A stretch of DNA of 44,700 nucleotides from Siminovitchia terrae (GTDB taxonomy: Bacteria; Bacillota; Bacilli; Bacillales; Bacillaceae_C), in contig NZ_QYTW02000037.1 of assembly GCF_003605405.2 (NCBI RefSeq), positions 1 through 44,700 on the forward strand. The letters are read 5' to 3'. This document shows, piece by piece, positions 43,100 through 44,700 of the stretch. The position numbers and the translations under genes are program-made. The notes beneath the pieces are model-generated. The model was not told the origin of the DNA. It made no database searches and saw only the letters and a program-made list of their open reading frames with translations. Positions within the stretch are counted from its first letter, which is position 1. Each line of letters opens with the position of its first letter.

Positions 43100-44200
43100 T
43101 TATGGTCTAGGTTGAACCAACGTCATGCAATGTATATTGCCGCCGCTTAGAGACCACTCCTTAGTCGGAAGGCCAATCACTTTTCGGTCTGGCATCAATT
43201 CTTGAAGTATTTGAACAGCTTCCTGATCCCGAGGGTCATTAAATTGAGGAACTAGAAATCCTCCATTCACGAAATGTCCATTAATATAAGTCACTGCCAA
43301 CGGCTGATTTGGTTCACGGGGCGCCGCATCCGCAGCAATATCAAAGCCTTTATTTTCCTCTTCTGTTATATGGATGACCTCCGGTATATGAATTTTATGG
43401 ATTTCAAACTTTCTCCCTTTCGCATCCGTTTCTTTACTTAAAACATCATAAGCTTCTTTGAATACAGGATACTGCGGGTGATTTACATCATCAACCCATG
43501 AAAGAGCTATTACCCCTGGTTTGATGAAAAAACAAATATCATCCACATGACCGTCCGTTTCATCATATAACATACCTCTTTTTAGCCAAATCACTTTGTC
43601 CAAGCCTAGATATTCCTTGCAGTTCCTTTCCACTTCTTCTTTTGACATATCCCCGTTCCGATTCGGATTCAGGTTGCACTGTTCAGTCAAAATAATAGTG
43701 CCTTCTCCGTCATAATGTGTGGCTCCTCCTTCAAGAATAAAGTGTTTTGCATCATATGAATCTATATTTTCAAGTTCAAATAGCTTTTGTGCAAATTGCT
43801 GATCCAAATCCCACGGAAAATAAAGACCGTCTTTGAGCCCTCCATATGCATTAAAGCCAAATTGAACTCCTCTCATTTCACCTTCATCATTGATCACGTA
43901 AAATGCCCCTTTATCCTGAACCCATGATTCATTCGTCGATATTTCCACAACCCGGACTCTTTCAGATAATCTTGCTCTTGCATTTTCATACTGATCCGCA
44001 GAACAGATGACCGTCATTTCTTCAAATTCTGCAATGGTATTTGCAACGATGACTGCCACTTCCTGAGCCGGTTTTCCCCCATTCCTGAATGCAAAGCCTT
44101 TTTCTGGCCAGATAATGAATGATCCCTTATGCGGTTCGAATTCTCCCGGAATTCTAAATCCGTCTTTTTTTGGTGTGCTGTTTTTAATTGTTCTTGCCAT
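43100..44200 (-). CDS. aguA: Agmatine deiminase
   Basis: 366 residues from the ATG at 44198-44200 (GAGGAG 7 bases upstream). It hydrolyses agmatine to N-carbamoylputrescine and ammonia. Family motifs are clear: ESWVQDKGAFYV, LEGGATHYDGEGT, DETDGHVDDICFF with the catalytic His, and the C-terminal GGNIHCMT with the nucleophilic Cys. The gene looks single, flanked by its own terminator and an upstream gap. A putrescine route partner is not in the window. Confidence 0.93.
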   Translation of the reverse strand: MARTIKNSTPKKDGFRIPGEFEPHKGSFIIWPEKGFAFRNGGKPAQEVAVIVANTIAEFEEMTVICSADQYENARARLSERVRVVEISTNESWVQDKGAFYVINDEGEMRGVQFGFNAYGGLKDGLYFPWDLDQQFAQKLFELENIDSYDAKHFILEGGATHYDGEGTIILTEQCNLNPNRNGDMSKEEVERNCKEYLGLDKVIWLKRGMLYDETDGHVDDICFFIKPGVIALSWVDDVNHPQYPVFKEAYDVLSKETDAKGRKFEIHKIHIPEVIHITEEENKGFDIAADAAPREPNQPLAVTYINGHFVNGGFLVPQFNDPRDQEAVQILQELMPDRKVIGLPTKEWSLSGGNIHCMTLVQPRP

Positions 44201-44221
44201 AGTGATTCTCCTCTTTTTCAT

Positions 44222-44340
44222 ATGATGTGATTTTTTTATGTTTTAATGATCATTATTAAGTTCTTGCCGACTAACTTTAAAAAGTTTGGTCAAATATAAA
44301 AAATGAAAACAAGCAATGTTTGTCCAACACAAAACATATA
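44222..44340. other. Gap between agmatine deiminase and the right-edge IS end
   Basis: About 120 AT-rich bases expected to hold the aguA promoter. A TTGG...TTGC look-alike has the wrong spacing for sigma-54. Confidence 0.3.
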
Positions 44341-44427
44341 GTTTTTGAACCTCTCGCCACTTAACAACCTTACGGTCTGTTTGAAGTGGGAGATTCCTAA
44401 GAACACCTTCGTAACCGAAAGTTTTGA
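44341..44427 (-). mobile_element. Right end of the right-edge tnpB element, candidate omega-RNA 3' part
   Basis: On the minus strand, behind the tnpB stop, GAATCTCCCACTT pairs with AAGTGGCGAGAGGTTC around a 19-base loop. In IS200/IS605 elements the guide RNA of TnpB ends at this end of the element. The word AATCTCCCACTTC also occurs in the short repeats. Confidence 0.55.
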
Positions 44428-44700
44428 TTAGGCTATCCCCGTAGTTCCTACGGTTAGAAGTCTTATAGCTTCGTTTCTAAGGTTTTGTCCTGCGTTAATA
44501 TCTCTATCGTGATGTGTGCCACAAGATGGACAATCCCACTCACGAAGATTTAAATTCTTAACGTCTTTGTTTTGGTAACCACAACATGAACATAGTTGAG
44601 AACTTGCGAATGTCTTTGACACAGCCACTACTTGCTTGCCATACCATTTTGCTTTGTATTCCAGCATCGTTCTAAATTGTGACCACGATACTTCACTAAT
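44428..44700 (-). CDS. tnpB: TnpB (IS200/IS605 OrfB), C-terminal part cut by window edge
   Basis: 91 codons to the window edge, starting [20 protein letters not shown]. The zinc finger (CSCCGYQ and CPSCG) and the last RuvC motif ([11 protein letters not shown]) are typical of TnpB/OrfB. The gene begins outside the window. The end after TVGTTGIA looks natural, so the visible part seems intact. Confidence 0.92.
   Translation of the reverse strand: MSEVSWSQFRTMLEYKAKWYGKQVVAVSKTFASSQLCSCCGYQNKDVKNLNLREWDCPSCGTHHDRDINAGQNLRNEAIRLLTVGTTGIA

Noticed and set aside
44300-44340. A sigma-54-like TTGGACAAACATTGCT upstream of agmatine deiminase
   Set aside because: GG and GC are nine bases apart instead of ten, and the TTGGCA block is broken.
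1-44700. The two edge tnpB genes as ends of one composite transposon carrying the whole cluster
   Set aside because: IS200/IS605 elements are not known to move 44 kb as a composite, and both genes are cut by the window, so their relation cannot be judged.
1-44700. tRNA, rRNA, T-box or other riboswitch
   Set aside because: I looked upstream of the transporter, kyn and amino acid genes and saw no T-box core or tRNA-like fold.

Overview
The window reads as a chromosomal stretch of a Gram-positive, low-to-moderate GC Bacillaceae-type bacterium. Evidence: strong GGAGG ribosome sites, frequent GTG/TTG starts, a 4-oxalocrotonate/anthranilate gene set like that described in Geobacillus, a RocR-like activator, and Bacillus-type palindromic intergenic repeats. 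No rRNA, tRNA or CRISPR array was found. Almost all genes lie on the minus strand.

Main content: a complete aerobic route from tryptophan to central metabolism, split over two blocks. Block A (28-32 kb, minus) is kynU-kynA-transporter-kynB, divergent from a TetR regulator: tryptophan is taken up, opened to N-formylkynurenine, deformylated and cleaved to anthranilate and alanine. Block B (1.9-13 kb, minus) starts with a flavin reductase, an FADH2-dependent anthranilate 3-monooxygenase-like enzyme and a one-domain FAD synthetase. These should give 3-hydroxyanthranilate without any kynurenine 3-monooxygenase. A nine-gene overlapping operon follows: 3-hydroxyanthranilate dioxygenase, ACMS decarboxylase, semialdehyde dehydrogenase, RidA-type deaminase, then hydratase, acetaldehyde dehydrogenase, aldolase, decarboxylase and tautomerase in the order of the dmp meta-cleavage operon. 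The end products are pyruvate and acetyl-CoA. Between the blocks (13.6-21 kb) lie a TRAP transporter, an IclR regulator, an MFS transporter, a second kynB and a TauD-like dioxygenase.

Two separate sigma-54 modules are present. Module 1 (22.1-26.5 kb, plus): a RocR-like activator, three upstream sites spaced 42 and 21 bp, a -24/-12 promoter, an alanine-dehydrogenase-like enzyme and a GltS-type symporter. Module 2 (35.5-41.5 kb, minus): a CBS-PAS-AAA-Fis activator, three TGTCA-N4-TGACA sites, a -24/-12 promoter, then isochorismatase-like hydrolase, enamidase-like amidohydrolase, DUF1185 protein and NCS1 permease. Module 2 looks like an uncharacterised pathway for a cyclic amide or N-heterocycle.

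Mobile DNA: tnpB genes of the IS200/IS605 group are cut by both window edges. Seven copies of a structured repeat of about 140-197 bp lie in between, all in one orientation. Each abuts TTTAAC (GTTAAC in one copy) on the minus strand and has a left-end hairpin laid out like that of the left-edge tnpB element, so I interpret them as non-autonomous relatives. In three cases the target hexamer contains the stop codon of the preceding gene. Decayed gene fragments occupy 21.0-22.0 kb and 26.9-27.3 kb.
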